A DNA stretch of 64,000 bases. Source: Beijerinckiaceae bacterium RH AL1 (GTDB taxonomy: Bacteria; Pseudomonadota; Alphaproteobacteria; Rhizobiales; Beijerinckiaceae). The notes under the pieces are model-generated. The model ran no database searches. It saw only the letters and a list, made by a program, of their open reading frames with translations, and had not been told where the DNA came from. This document shows positions 40,207-49,254 of the stretch, one piece after another (the first letter of the stretch is position 1; each line of letters opens with the position of its first letter). Made by a program: the position numbers and the translations under genes. Location of the stretch: contig LR590083.2 of the NCBI GenBank assembly GCA_901457705.2, positions 916,501 through 980,500 of the forward strand. Direction: 5' to 3'.

Positions 40207-41042
40207 CGTTTGCTCCTCGGCGTCGCGAGCGTGCGCGCCGTGATCGACAGCGTCAGGACGGCGAGTGTGATGATGAGGGCGCCCGACCACGCGAGGCCCT
40301 GCCAGTCGGGATAGGCGGAGCCGGCGTACTGGTAGATGACGTAGGGCAGGCTCGCCATCTGCTTGGTCAGATCCCACGAGGTGTAGGAATTGTTGAGCGC
40401 GGTGAAGAGCAGCGGCGCCGTCTCGCCCGAGATGCGCGCGATGCCGAGCAGCACGCCGGTGGTGAGGCCGGCGCGCGCCGCCTTGTAGGCGATGCGCTGC
40501 ACGATCAGGCTCTTCGGCATGCCGAGCGCCGAGGAGGCCTCGCGCAGCGGCGTCGGCACGAGGCGCAGCATGTCCTCCGTCGTGCGCACGACGACCGGGA
40601 TGACGATGATCGCCAGCGCGATGCCGCCGGCGAGGCCGGAGAAGCCGCCCATCGGCACGACGACGATCTGGTAGACGAAGAGGCCGATGACGATCGACGG
40701 CGCCGAGAGCAGGATGTCGTTGATGAAGCGCACGACGAAGGCGAGCCTCGAGCCGGTGCCGTACTCGGCGAGATAGGTGCCGGCGAGGATGCCGATCGGC
40801 GTGCCGACGATCGTGCCGATCAGGGTCATCAGCACCGAGCCGATGATCGCATTGGCGAGGCCGCCGCCCGAGCCCGGCGACAGCGTGCGCGTCGTGAAGA
40901 GCGACGGCGAGATGCCGGCGAGGCCCTTGTAGAACAGGATGCCGAGGATCCACGCCAGGAAGGCGAGGCCGAACGCCGAGGCGGCGTAGCAGAGCCCGAC
41001 GTAGATGTTGTTCTTCAGCCGGCGCGAGGCGAGGAGATCCAT
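40203..41042 (-). CDS. pstA: PstA, phosphate ABC transporter permease
   Basis: Membrane subunit of 279 aa with about six helices. The conserved loop is [19 protein letters not shown] followed by [20 protein letters not shown], which docks Pst[22 protein letters not shown] is typical of the family. It starts one base after the pstC stop. Confidence 0.97.
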   Translation of the reverse strand: MDLLASRRLKNNIYVGLCYAASAFGLAFLAWILGILFYKGLAGISPSLFTTRTLSPGSGGGLANAIIGSVLMTLIGTIVGTPIGILAGTYLAEYGTGSRLAFVVRFINDILLSAPSIVIGLFVYQIVVVPMGGFSGLAGGIALAIIVIPVVVRTTEDMLRLVPTPLREASSALGMPKSLIVQRIAYKAARAGLTTGVLLGIARISGETAPLLFTALNNSYTSWDLTKQMASLPYVIYQYAGSAYPDWQGLAWSGALIITLAVLTLSITARTLATPRSKR

Positions 41043-41043
41043 G

Positions 41044-42033
41044 TCAGTGCGCCCTTCTCTCGATGCGCATCAGCATGTAGCGGGCGATCGCCAGGATCAT
41101 GAAGGTGATGCCGAACAGGATGAGGCCGAGCGCGATGAGCGCCGACGTGTAGAGGCCGCGGTCGGCCTCGGCGAACTCGCTGGCGATCGTCGCCGAGATC
41201 GAGGTGCCGGGGGCGAACAGCGAGGCGGAGAGATTGTGCGCGTTGCCGATGACGAAGGTCACGGCCATCGTCTCGCCGAGCGCGCGGCCGAGCGCCAGCA
41301 TGATGCCGCCGACGATGCCGATGCGCGTGTAGGGGATGACGACGCGCGACACGACCTCGCGGGTCGTGAAGCCGAGGCCGTAGGCGCTCTCCTTCAGCAT
41401 CGGCGGCACCGTCGCGAAGACGTCGCGCGAGATCGAGGTGATGAAGGGCAGCACCATTATCGCCAGGATGAAGCCGGCGGTGAAGACGTCGGTGCCGTAG
41501 GCGGGGCCGGCGAAGATCGTGTTGAGCACCGGGATCGGCCCGGTGACGGCGATGATCGCCGGCTCGACATAGGCCTGCAGCAGCGGCTTCAGGATGAAGA
41601 AGCCCCAGATGCCGTAGATGATCGAGGGGATGCCGGCGAGCAGCTCTATGGCGATGCCGATCGGCTGGCGCAGGCGCGGCGTGCACAGCTCGGAGAGGAA
41701 GATCGCGATGCCGAGGCCGATCGGAATGGCGATGACGAGGGCGATAATCGAGGTGACGATCGTGCCGTAGATCGCAGTCGCCGCGCCGTAGACGTCGTTG
41801 ACGGGATCCCAGTCGGTCGAGACGAGGAACTTGAAGCCGGACGCCTTGAAGATCGGCAGTGCGCCCCAGATCAGCGAGCCGATGACGCCGCCGAGCAGCA
41901 ACAGGACCAGGATCGCAGCGGAGAGCGTGAGGATGCGGAAGACGTTATCGGACGTCTTGAAGCGGGCGAGCGCCTGGGCGCGGTCGAAGACGCTGGGGGC
42001 GGCAATGGACTGTCGGGCGGCGAGGTCGACCAA
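41044..42033 (-). CDS. pstC: PstC, phosphate ABC transporter permease
   Basis: Second membrane subunit, 329 aa, six helices. [30 protein letters not shown] and the coupling loop [18 protein letters not shown] are diagnostic. The N-terminal ~40 residues are a cytoplasmic extension. It is preceded by an imperfect hairpin separating it from pstS. Confidence 0.97.
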   Translation of the reverse strand: MVDLAARQSIAAPSVFDRAQALARFKTSDNVFRILTLSAAILVLLLLGGVIGSLIWGALPIFKASGFKFLVSTDWDPVNDVYGAATAIYGTIVTSIIALVIAIPIGLGIAIFLSELCTPRLRQPIGIAIELLAGIPSIIYGIWGFFILKPLLQAYVEPAIIAVTGPIPVLNTIFAGPAYGTDVFTAGFILAIMVLPFITSISRDVFATVPPMLKESAYGLGFTTREVVSRVVIPYTRIGIVGGIMLALGRALGETMAVTFVIGNAHNLSASLFAPGTSISATIASEFAEADRGLYTSALIALGLILFGITFMILAIARYMLMRIERRAH

Positions 42034-42075
42034 CGGGTTCTCCAGACGCGGGCTGTCGAGTTTTTTGAAAGAGCA

Positions 42076-42100
42076 GACCGGAGGGCAGGGCCCCCCGGTC
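42076..42100 (-). terminator. Hairpin between pstS and pstC (possible attenuator)
   Basis: Ten-base arms GACCGGAGGG and CCCCCCGGTC with one mismatch, 18 bases past the pstS stop. The minus-strand RNA continues with a modest U-containing stretch. Such structures often lower expression of permease genes relative to the binding protein. Confidence 0.45.
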
Positions 42101-42117
42101 GCTGGTGACGGTTGGGA

Positions 42118-43164
42118 TCAGAACTGCAGCGGCTTGCCGTCCTGGCCCTTGATCTGCGTCGACCACTCCTTCTTGACGAGCTCGACGACGCTCTTCGGCA
42201 TCGGGATGTAGTCGAGCTTCTTGGCGGCGTCGTCGCCGTTCTCGTAGGCCCAGTCGAAGAACTTGAGCGCCGCGGTGGCGGCGGCCGGGTCGGTCGGCTC
42301 GGTCGGCATCAGGATGAAGGTCGAGGCGGTGATCGGCCAGGACTTCTCGCCCGGCTGGTCGGTGAGGATGAGGTAGAAGCCCGGCGCCTTGGCCCAGTCG
42401 GCGTTGGCGGCGGCGGCGGCGAAGGCATCGGCCACCGGCTCGACCTTCTTGCCCTCGTGGTTCACGAGGTCGGTGTAGGTCAGCTTGTTCTGCATGGCGT
42501 AGGCGTACTCGACGTAGCCGATCGAGTTCGTCGTCTGCTTGACGTTGGAGGCGACGCCCTCGTTGCCCTTGGCGCCGAGGCCGGCCGGCCACTTCACCGC
42601 GGCGTCCGCGCCGACCTTGCTCTTCCAGTCGGGCGAGACCTTCGAGAGGTAGTCGGTGAAGTTGAAGGTCGTGCCCGAGCCGTCCGAGCGGTGGACGACG
42701 GCGATGCCGGCCGACGGCAGCTTGACGCCGGGGTTGAGCTTGGCGATCGCCGGGTCGTCCCAGGTCTTGATCTCGCCGAGGAAGATCTTGGCGAGCGTCG
42801 GGCCGTCGAAGGTCAGCGCGCCCGGGGCGACGCCCTCGATGTTCACGACCGGCACGATGCCGCCCATCACCATCGGCCACTGCACGAGCTTGGCGGCGGT
42901 GAGGTCTTCCTGCTTCAGCGGCTTGTCGCTGGCGCCGAAGGTGACGAGGCGGGCCTTGATCTGCTTGATGCCGCCGCCGGAGCCGATCGCCTGGTAGTTG
43001 AGCTGGACGCCCGAGGACTTCTGGTAGCTCTCGGCCCACTTCGCGTAGATCGGATAGGGGAAGGTCGCGCCGGCGCCGGAGATCTCGGCGGCATGCAGCG
43101 GAAGGATCGCGGCGCAGGACACGGCACCGGCGAGCGCGACGCGGAGAAGAACGTTGGATTTCAT
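42118..43164 (-). CDS. pstS: PstS, periplasmic phosphate-binding protein
   Basis: Solute-binding protein of 348 aa with a signal peptide ([18 protein letters not shown]). Phosphate-binding loops are [30 protein letters not shown] and [16 protein letters not shown]. It is the first gene of the pst operon, with a candidate Pho box about 100 bases upstream. The start at 43164 is chosen because it gives a standard signal peptide. Confidence 0.98.
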   Translation of the reverse strand: MKSNVLLRVALAGAVSCAAILPLHAAEISGAGATFPYPIYAKWAESYQKSSGVQLNYQAIGSGGGIKQIKARLVTFGASDKPLKQEDLTAAKLVQWPMVMGGIVPVVNIEGVAPGALTFDGPTLAKIFLGEIKTWDDPAIAKLNPGVKLPSAGIAVVHRSDGSGTTFNFTDYLSKVSPDWKSKVGADAAVKWPAGLGAKGNEGVASNVKQTTNSIGYVEYAYAMQNKLTYTDLVNHEGKKVEPVADAFAAAAANADWAKAPGFYLILTDQPGEKSWPITASTFILMPTEPTDPAAATAALKFFDWAYENGDDAAKKLDYIPMPKSVVELVKKEWSTQIKGQDGKPLQF

Positions 43165-43260
43165 GGGCAAAGCCTCGTGCGGAGGGACGTCTGAGGGCGG
43201 CCTGGGGGTGGCGGCCGAGGGCATCCGTATGGCGGCTCCACGAGGCTTCTAAGACAGCTG

Positions 43261-43278
43261 GATTACGGTTATGTGACG
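43261..43278 (-). promoter_or_regulatory. Candidate Pho box upstream of pstS
   Basis: On the minus strand the sequence is CGTCACATAACCGTAATC: two half-sites (CGTCAC, CGTAAT) with an 11-base repeat distance, similar to the TGTCA-N6-TGTCA layout of PhoB sites. It is ~97 bases before the pstS ATG. The match is partial. Confidence 0.5.
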
Positions 43279-43307
43279 CAGTCGGATCGTATTCGACCGG
43301 CTGGCCC

Positions 43308-44714
43308 CTACGTCACCGTAGGCGTCGGATAGACCTTGCCGGGGTTCAGAAGATTTTCCGGATCGCAGAGCTTTTTCAGCGCGGTGGCGAAGGCGAGCTC
43401 GGCCGGCCCGCGGCAGTAGGCGAGGTCGCGCACCCTGTACTGCCCGATGCCGTGCTCGGCCGAGATGCTGCCGCCGAACGTCGATATGAGGCCGTGGACG
43501 ATGCGGTTGATGTCGTCGGCCGGCGTGTCGTCGCGCGGGATCACGTTGAAATGGATGTTGCCGTCGCCGACGTGCCCGAAAAGGTTCAGGATCGCCCCCG
43601 GGACGGCGGCGAGCACGGCGTCGCTCGCGGCCTCCAGGAAGGCCGGGATGCGGCCGATGGGCACCGAGACGTCGTGCTTGACGCTGCGGCCCTCGGCGCC
43701 CTCCGCCTCGGTGATCCGCTCGCGCAGCGCCCAGAGGCTCGTCGCCTGCTGCATCGAGGCGGCGAGCACGCCGTCGGCGGCGAGGTCCCGCTCGATGCAG
43801 TCGGCGAGGAACGTCTCCATCGCCTCGCGCAGGGGCAGGCAGGAGCCCGCCTCGATCAAGAGGCTCCACGGCGAGGGCTCGAGCGGGCTCTTCAGGCCGG
43901 CATGCCTGGCGACGAGGTCGAGCGAGGCGCTCGAGATCAGCTCGCAGGCCTGCAGCGTCTCGCCGAGCGCCTCCTGCGCAGCCTGCAGCACGGCGAGCGC
44001 GGCGGCGGGGTCGGGCAGCGCCAGCAGCGCGGTCTCGGTGTTGGTCATCCGCGGCGCGAGCCGCAGTATGGCGCCGGTGACGATGCCGAGCGTGCCCTCG
44101 CTGCCAATGAAGAGCTGCTTCAGGTCGTAGCCCGCGTTGTCCTTGCGCAAGGCGCGGCGCGCGTCGAGCACCGTGCCGTCGGCGAGCACGACCTCGAGCC
44201 CGAGCACAAGGCTGCGCGTCATGCCGTAGCGCAGGACGTTGAGGCCGCCGGCATTCGTCGCGATGATGCCGCCGATCGTCGCCGAGCCCTCGGCCGCGAA
44301 GCTGACGGGCAGCAGCCGGCCGGCCCGCGCCGCTGCCTCCTGCACGTGCTGCACGATGCAGCCGGCCTCGACCTCGATCATCGCGGCGAGCGGGTCGACG
44401 TCGACGATCCTGTCCATCCTCTTCAGCGACAGCACGATCTGCGCGCCAGAGGCGTCCGGCGTCGCGCCGCCGGCGAGCCCCGTGTTGCCGCCCTGCGGCA
44501 CGACGGCGACGCCGGCCGCGTGGCAGAGGCGCAGCGTCAGCGACACCTCCGCAGTCGAGCGCGGCAGCACCACCGCCGCCGGGCGGCCGTGGAAGAGGCG
44601 GCGCCAGTCGGTGGCGAAGGCCGCCATGTCGGCCTCGGCCTGCACGACAGAGCCGGGGCCGAGCTGCGCCGCCAGCGCGGCCAGGCACTCAGCGAGGCGG
44701 TCTGGCGGCGTCAT
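43308..44714 (-). CDS. FAD-linked D-2-hydroxyacid dehydrogenase (D-2-hydroxyglutarate dehydrogenase-like)
   Basis: Flavoprotein of 468 aa in the GlcD/D2HGDH family. The FAD-binding PP-loop is VVPQGGNTGLAGGA, followed by ATIGGIIATNAGGLNVLRYG and LKQLFIGSEGTLGIVTGA. The C-terminal cap has HVGDGNIHFNV and SAEHGIGQYR, the metal/substrate histidines. It begins five bases after the serA stop, so the two are one operon. In Pseudomonas such an enzyme reoxidises the D-2-hydroxyglutarate that SerA makes; that role is inferred here from the pairing. D-lactate or glycolate oxidation are alternatives. Confidence 0.9.
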   Translation of the reverse strand: MTPPDRLAECLAALAAQLGPGSVVQAEADMAAFATDWRRLFHGRPAAVVLPRSTAEVSLTLRLCHAAGVAVVPQGGNTGLAGGATPDASGAQIVLSLKRMDRIVDVDPLAAMIEVEAGCIVQHVQEAAARAGRLLPVSFAAEGSATIGGIIATNAGGLNVLRYGMTRSLVLGLEVVLADGTVLDARRALRKDNAGYDLKQLFIGSEGTLGIVTGAILRLAPRMTNTETALLALPDPAAALAVLQAAQEALGETLQACELISSASLDLVARHAGLKSPLEPSPWSLLIEAGSCLPLREAMETFLADCIERDLAADGVLAASMQQATSLWALRERITEAEGAEGRSVKHDVSVPIGRIPAFLEAASDAVLAAVPGAILNLFGHVGDGNIHFNVIPRDDTPADDINRIVHGLISTFGGSISAEHGIGQYRVRDLAYCRGPAELAFATALKKLCDPENLLNPGKVYPTPTVT

Positions 44715-44719
44715 CGCGG

Positions 44720-45982
44720 CTAGCCCCGCGCCGGCGCGGCGACGACCGGCGGCGGGATGAGCCGCGCGTGCACCGTGCCGGGGATGGCCTGGAGCGCGGC
44801 CAGCGTGGTCTCGAGGTTTCCGGCAAACGCGTCCGCCTCGATGACGACGTAGCCGAGGTCGCCCTCCGTCTGCAGGTACTGCGCGGCGACGTTGATGTCG
44901 GAGCGCGCCATGGCGTCGTTGATCTGCCGCAGCACGCCGGGCACGTTGCGGTGGGTATGGAGGAAGCGGGCGCCCTCGCGCCGCGTCGGGATCTGCACCT
45001 GCGGGAAGTTGACCGCGCCCGCCGTCGAGCCGCTCTGGATGAAGTCGGCGAGCTTGCGCGACACCTCCTCGCCGATGCGGTCCTGCGCCTCCATGGTCGA
45101 GCCGCCGATATGCGGCGTGAGGATCACGTTCTCGAGCCCCTGGAGCTGGGATACGAATTTTTCCCCGTTGGCCTTCGGCTCGACGGGGAACACGTCGATC
45201 GCCGCGCCGGCGAGATGATTGTCGGCGAGCGCGGCGGCGAGCGCCGCGATGTCGACCACGCGCCCGCGGCTGTTGTTGATGAGATAGGCGCCGGGCCTCA
45301 TCGCCCTGATCTCGGCCTCGCCGATGAGGTTGTTGGTCTCGGCCGTCTCCGGCACGTGCAGGCTGACGACGTCGCTCTGGGACAAGAGCTCGGCGAGCGT
45401 GTCGGTCGGCATCGTGTTGCCGTGGCGCAGCTTGTCGGTGACGTCGAAGAAGATGACGCGCATGCCCATCGCCTCGGCGAGGTTGGAGAGCTGCGCGCCG
45501 ATCGAGCCGTAGCCGACGATGCCGAGCGTCTTGCCGCGCACCTCGTAGGAGCCCGTGGCCGACTTGTCCCAGCCGCCGGTATGCATCGCCTGCGAGCGAT
45601 GCGGGACGCGGCGGAACAGCATGACGATCTCGCCGATCGTCAGCTCCGCGACGCTGCGGGTGTTGGAATAGGGCGCGTTGAAGACCGGGATGCCGCGCGC
45701 CCGCGTCGCCTCGAGGTCGACCTGGTTCGTGCCGACGCTGAAGCAGCCGACCGAGATGAGCGCCGGCGCCGCCGCGAGCAGGTCGGCGAAGACCTTCGTC
45801 TGCGAGCGGATGCCGAGCACCTGCGTCGCCGCAAGCTCGCGCGCATCCTGCGCCCCGACCGCGCGTGCCACCCGGCTGATCTCGCGGATGCCGATGCGCG
45901 TGAACGCCTCGTTGGCGGACGGCGCGATGTTCTCGGCGAGCAGGACGCGGACGTCGTGAGGAAACGGGCTGTGGCTTGGCAT
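44720..45982 (-). CDS. serA: SerA, D-3-phosphoglycerate dehydrogenase
   Basis: First enzyme of serine synthesis, 420 aa, short E. coli-type with an ACT domain. ISVGCFSVGTNQVDLEAT and NAPYSNTRSVAELTIGEIVM are diagnostic. The NAD loop is GIVGYGSIGAQLS; catalytic residues lie in NNSRGRVVD, DVFPVEP and LTPHIGGSTMEAQ. The C-terminal ACT domain (HRNVPGVLRQINDAMARSDI) gives serine feedback. The ATG at 45982 is preferred over an in-frame upstream ATG. A FAD-linked dehydrogenase follows in the same operon. Confidence 0.96.
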   Translation of the reverse strand: MPSHSPFPHDVRVLLAENIAPSANEAFTRIGIREISRVARAVGAQDARELAATQVLGIRSQTKVFADLLAAAPALISVGCFSVGTNQVDLEATRARGIPVFNAPYSNTRSVAELTIGEIVMLFRRVPHRSQAMHTGGWDKSATGSYEVRGKTLGIVGYGSIGAQLSNLAEAMGMRVIFFDVTDKLRHGNTMPTDTLAELLSQSDVVSLHVPETAETNNLIGEAEIRAMRPGAYLINNSRGRVVDIAALAAALADNHLAGAAIDVFPVEPKANGEKFVSQLQGLENVILTPHIGGSTMEAQDRIGEEVSRKLADFIQSGSTAGAVNFPQVQIPTRREGARFLHTHRNVPGVLRQINDAMARSDINVAAQYLQTEGDLGYVVIEADAFAGNLETTLAALQAIPGTVHARLIPPPVVAAPARG

Positions 45983-46397
45983 GGGGGTGAGCGGCGCTCC
46001 GCGTGTCGGCACGAGCGCGTCTAGCCCTCCCGGCGGGCGGCTTCAAGCAAGCGTACGCGCCGCGCCCTGCGCAGGGGGAAAGCCACGTATTCGTGGCGGT
46101 CGGGGGTCGTTCGGCTTTCGCGCGATGCAATCCCGCAAGCTGGAAATGGCTGCGAGAGAGGCGGCGAGAAGAAAAGTCCAATTATCGCAACTTGTCTGCA
46201 TAAATCGAACAAGAACGCCCTCAAATTTGCCAACAACGCACTATTGACGATCTTCAGTCTGAAAAAGATAGATAGCGCATGAGCAGAGTCTCACGCTTGT
46301 CGATAGAAATACTCGAAAAACCAGTGGCGATGTTGGCCCTGCCAGGCGCGCATGGCCGCGTCGCCGACCAAAAGCCAATTCGGTTTGCGCCGAAACG
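45983..46397. other. 415-base intergenic region, AT-rich in its second half
   Basis: Separates divergent serA and livG. From ~46140 to 46300 the base composition is markedly more AT-rich than the surroundings. A loose sigma-70-like promoter (TTGACG at 46244, then GATAGA after 17 bases) points towards livG. No gene with a recognisable family pattern was found in it. Confidence 0.5.
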
Positions 46398-47287
46398 ATG
46401 AGTATCGCAGGCGCACTCGCAACGAGCGCTGACCGACGGCGGGAGGTACCTGCTGCGGCTCACGCATCTCCGCAGGAGACGACAGCGCAGCGCGAGGCCA
46501 TCGCGCTGACGCTGCGGGGCGTGACGAAAAGCTTCGGCGGCGTGCTGGCGGTTGCGGATGTCGACATGCAGGTGGGGCAGGGCGAGATCCACGCCATCAT
46601 CGGGCCGAACGGTGCCGGCAAGAGCACGCTGCTCAACCTCATCACCGGCCTCTATCCCGCCGATTCCGGCACCATCGCCGTCGGCGGCGTGACGCGGGCG
46701 AGGGCGCGCGACCTGTCGCGGCTCGGCGTCGCGCGCACCTTTCAGAATCTCGCGCTGTTCGAGGGCCTCACCGTCGCGCAGAACGTCGCGATGGGGCGCG
46801 CGCGCAGGCGACGGCGAGCATCGTCGAGCAGGTCTTCGGCCTGTCCCGGGCGCGGCGCGACCGCGACGAGGCGGCGCGCCGTGTCGACGAGATGCTGGCC
46901 TTCCTCGAGCTCGACGCGGCGCGCGACCGCAAGCTCGACGGCCTGCCCTATGGCGTGCGCAAGCGCATCGAGCTTGCCCGCGCGGTCGTCGCCGAGCCGC
47001 GCCTGCTGCTCCTCGACGAGCCGCTCGCCGGCATGAACGGCGCCGACAAGCCGGACATGGCGCGCTTCATCCGCGCGACGCGCGATCGCTTCGGCACGAC
47101 CATCGTGCTCATCGAGCACGACGTCGACATCGTGCTGGGGCTGGCCGACCGGATCACCGTGCTCGACTATGGGCGCAGGATCGCCGACGGCACGCCCGAC
47201 GAGATCCGCAAGAACCCCGCCGTCATCGCCGCCTATCTCGGGCAGGAGCCGGCCGACCACTCCCACGCCGGGGGGACCGCGGCGTGA
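46398..47287 (+). pseudogene. LivG-like ABC transporter ATPase, frameshifted
   Basis: ATPase of a branched-chain amino-acid-type (HAAT) transporter, split into two frames. Part 1 has LRGVTKSFGGVLAVADV, Walker A GPNGAGKST and VARTFQNLALFEGLTVAQNV. Part 2 has LPYGVRKRIELARAVV, LLLLDEPLAGMN and IEHDVDIVLGLADRI. The break falls at the CG run 46797-46805. Deleting one CG unit restores GRAQATASIVEQVFGLSRAR and a ~295-aa protein. Its stop overlaps the livH GTG. It could be an inactive gene, a slippage-switchable gene or a sequence error; the rest of the operon looks intact, which favours the last two. Confidence 0.85.
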
Positions 47288-48180
47288 GCGGGCTCGACTG
47301 GTCCTTCTTCGTCGAGGTGCTCGTCGGCGGCCTGCTGTCGGGCGTCATGTATTCGCTCGTCGCGGTCGGCTTCGTGCTCATCTACAAGGCGTCGGGCGTG
47401 CTCAACTTCGCGCAAGGCGCGATGCTGCTCTTTGCGGCGCTCACCTTCGTCAGCCTCGTCGAGCGCGGCGTGCCGGTGGCGGCGGCGCTCGGCGTGACCT
47501 TCGCGCTGATGGTGCTGCTCGGTATCGCGATCGAGCGCACCGTGCTGCGCCCGCTCGTCAACAAGCCGCCGATCACGCTCTTCGTCGCGACGCTCGCCGT
47601 CTCCTACATCATCGAGGGCGTCGCCCAGCTGGTGTGGGGCACGCAGGTGCATGCGCTCGACCTCGGCATCGACGACACGCCGTTCGAGGTCTGGGGCGTG
47701 TTGATCAGCTGCTTCGACCTGTTCGCCGCCGCCGTCGCCGGCACGATGGTCGTCGCGCTCACGCTCTTCTTTCGCTTCACACGCACCGGGCTCGTCTTCC
47801 GCGCGGTGGCGGACGACCAGCTCGCCGCGCTCGCCGTCGGGCTGCGCCTCGGCCGCGCCTGGGGCGCGGTCTGGGCGGCGTCGGGCCTCGTCGCGCTAGT
47901 CGGCGGCCTTATCTGGGGCGCGCGGCTCGGCGTGCAGTACTCGCTCTCGCTCGTCGTCCTGAAGGCGCTTCCCGTGCTGGTGCTCGGCGGCTTCGACTCG
48001 ATCGCCGGCGCCATCGTCGGCGGCCTGCTCATCGGCGCAGCCGAGAAGCTCGCCGAAGTCTATCTCGGGCCTTTCGTCAGCGGCGGCATCGAGGGCTGGT
48101 TCGCCTACGTCGTCGCCATGCTCGTCCTCCTGGTGCGGCCCGGCGGCCTGTTCGGTCGCAAGCTCGTGGAGCGCGTGTGA
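47284..48180 (+). CDS. LivH-like permease
   Basis: Inner-membrane subunit of a HAAT-type ABC transporter, 298 aa, about eight helices. FVLIYKASGVLNFAQGAM is the family signature; TRTGLVFRAVADDQLAALAVG is the coupling region and LVLGGFDSIAGAIVGGLLIG the C-terminal signature. GTG start overlapping the livG stop. Ends overlapping livM. Confidence 0.94.
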   Translation: MSGLDWSFFVEVLVGGLLSGVMYSLVAVGFVLIYKASGVLNFAQGAMLLFAALTFVSLVERGVPVAAALGVTFALMVLLGIAIERTVLRPLVNKPPITLFVATLAVSYIIEGVAQLVWGTQVHALDLGIDDTPFEVWGVLISCFDLFAAAVAGTMVVALTLFFRFTRTGLVFRAVADDQLAALAVGLRLGRAWGAVWAASGLVALVGGLIWGARLGVQYSLSLVVLKALPVLVLGGFDSIAGAIVGGLLIGAAEKLAEVYLGPFVSGGIEGWFAYVVAMLVLLVRPGGLFGRKLVERV

Positions 48181-49235
48181 TGACGCCGGTCACGCTGCCC
48201 CGCACCGCGCGCGCCGCGCCGCTCGTGACGAGGCCGCGCGCCGCCGTCGCCGCGCTGCTGCTCGTCGCCTTCGTCCTCGTGCCGCTCGTCGGCTCGAGCT
48301 ACCTGCTCGACGCGATCCTGACGCCATTCCTTATCCTCTCGCTGGCGGCGCTGGGGCTGAACCTGCTGACCGGCTACACCGGCCTCGTCTCGCTCGGCAG
48401 CGCCGCCTTCATGGCGGTCGGCGCCTTCGCGGCCTTCGATCTCGATCTGCACGTCCCAGGCCTGCCGCTCGTCGCCAGCGTGCTCGGCGCTGGCCTCGTC
48501 ACGGCCGCGGTCGGGCTCGCCTTCGGCCTGCCGAGCCTGCGCCTGCGCGGCTTCTACCTCGCGGTCTCGACGCTGGCGGCGCAGTTCTTCGTGCAGTGGG
48601 TGTTCACCAAGTTCGGGTGGTTCTCGAACTTTTCGCCGTCCGGCGTGATCGACGCGCCGGCGCTCCGCATCGGCAGCCTCGATCTCTCCTCGTCGGGCGG
48701 GCGCTACCTGTTCACGCTGGGCTTCGTCGCGCTGCTCACTCTCCTGGTGCATCGCCTCGCCTCGAGCGAGGCCGGCGAAGCGCTCGTCGCGGTGTGCGAC
48801 AACGAGATCGCGGCGCGCGTCCTCGGCATCCGCGTCCTGCGCACCAAGCTGCTCGCGTTCCTCGTCTCGTCCTTCGTCATCGGCGTCGCCGGCGCGCTGT
48901 GGGCCTTCGCCTATCTCCGCACCGTCGAGCCCGCCGGCTTCGATCTCGAGCGCTCGTTCCAGCTCCTCTTCATCATCATCATCGGCGGCCTCGCCTCGAT
49001 CCGCGGCGCCTTTCTCGGCGCGGCGCTCATCGTCACGACGCCGATCCTGCTGTCGCGGCTCGGCAGCGCGCTCCTGGGCAACCGCTTCGATTCCGGCACG
49101 CTGGACCTCAGCCAGCACGTGCTCCTCGGCGTGCTCATCCTCGTCTTCCTCATCGCAGAGCCGAAGGGCCTCGTCGCCCTCGTCGACCGCGCCACAGCCC
49201 GCGTGTCGCGCGCCTTCTCTTCGATCGCCGACTGA
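48180..49235 (+). CDS. LivM-like permease
   Basis: Second membrane subunit, 351 aa. Diagnostic stretches are ALGLNLLTGYTGLVSLGSAAFMAVG, LRLRGFYLAVSTLAAQFF and the coupling loop VAVCDNEIAARVLGIRVLRTK, then IIIGGLASIRGAFLGAALI. The ATG at 48180 overlaps the livH stop by one base. Confidence 0.94.
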   Translation: MTPVTLPRTARAAPLVTRPRAAVAALLLVAFVLVPLVGSSYLLDAILTPFLILSLAALGLNLLTGYTGLVSLGSAAFMAVGAFAAFDLDLHVPGLPLVASVLGAGLVTAAVGLAFGLPSLRLRGFYLAVSTLAAQFFVQWVFTKFGWFSNFSPSGVIDAPALRIGSLDLSSSGGRYLFTLGFVALLTLLVHRLASSEAGEALVAVCDNEIAARVLGIRVLRTKLLAFLVSSFVIGVAGALWAFAYLRTVEPAGFDLERSFQLLFIIIIGGLASIRGAFLGAALIVTTPILLSRLGSALLGNRFDSGTLDLSQHVLLGVLILVFLIAEPKGLVALVDRATARVSRAFSSIAD

Positions 49236-49254
49236 TTTTCCGGAGACCCCACGC

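Noticed and set aside
46244-46272. Sigma-70 promoter for livG
   Set aside because: The -35 is good but the -10 matches only half the consensus; mentioned in the intergenic entry without a separate feature.
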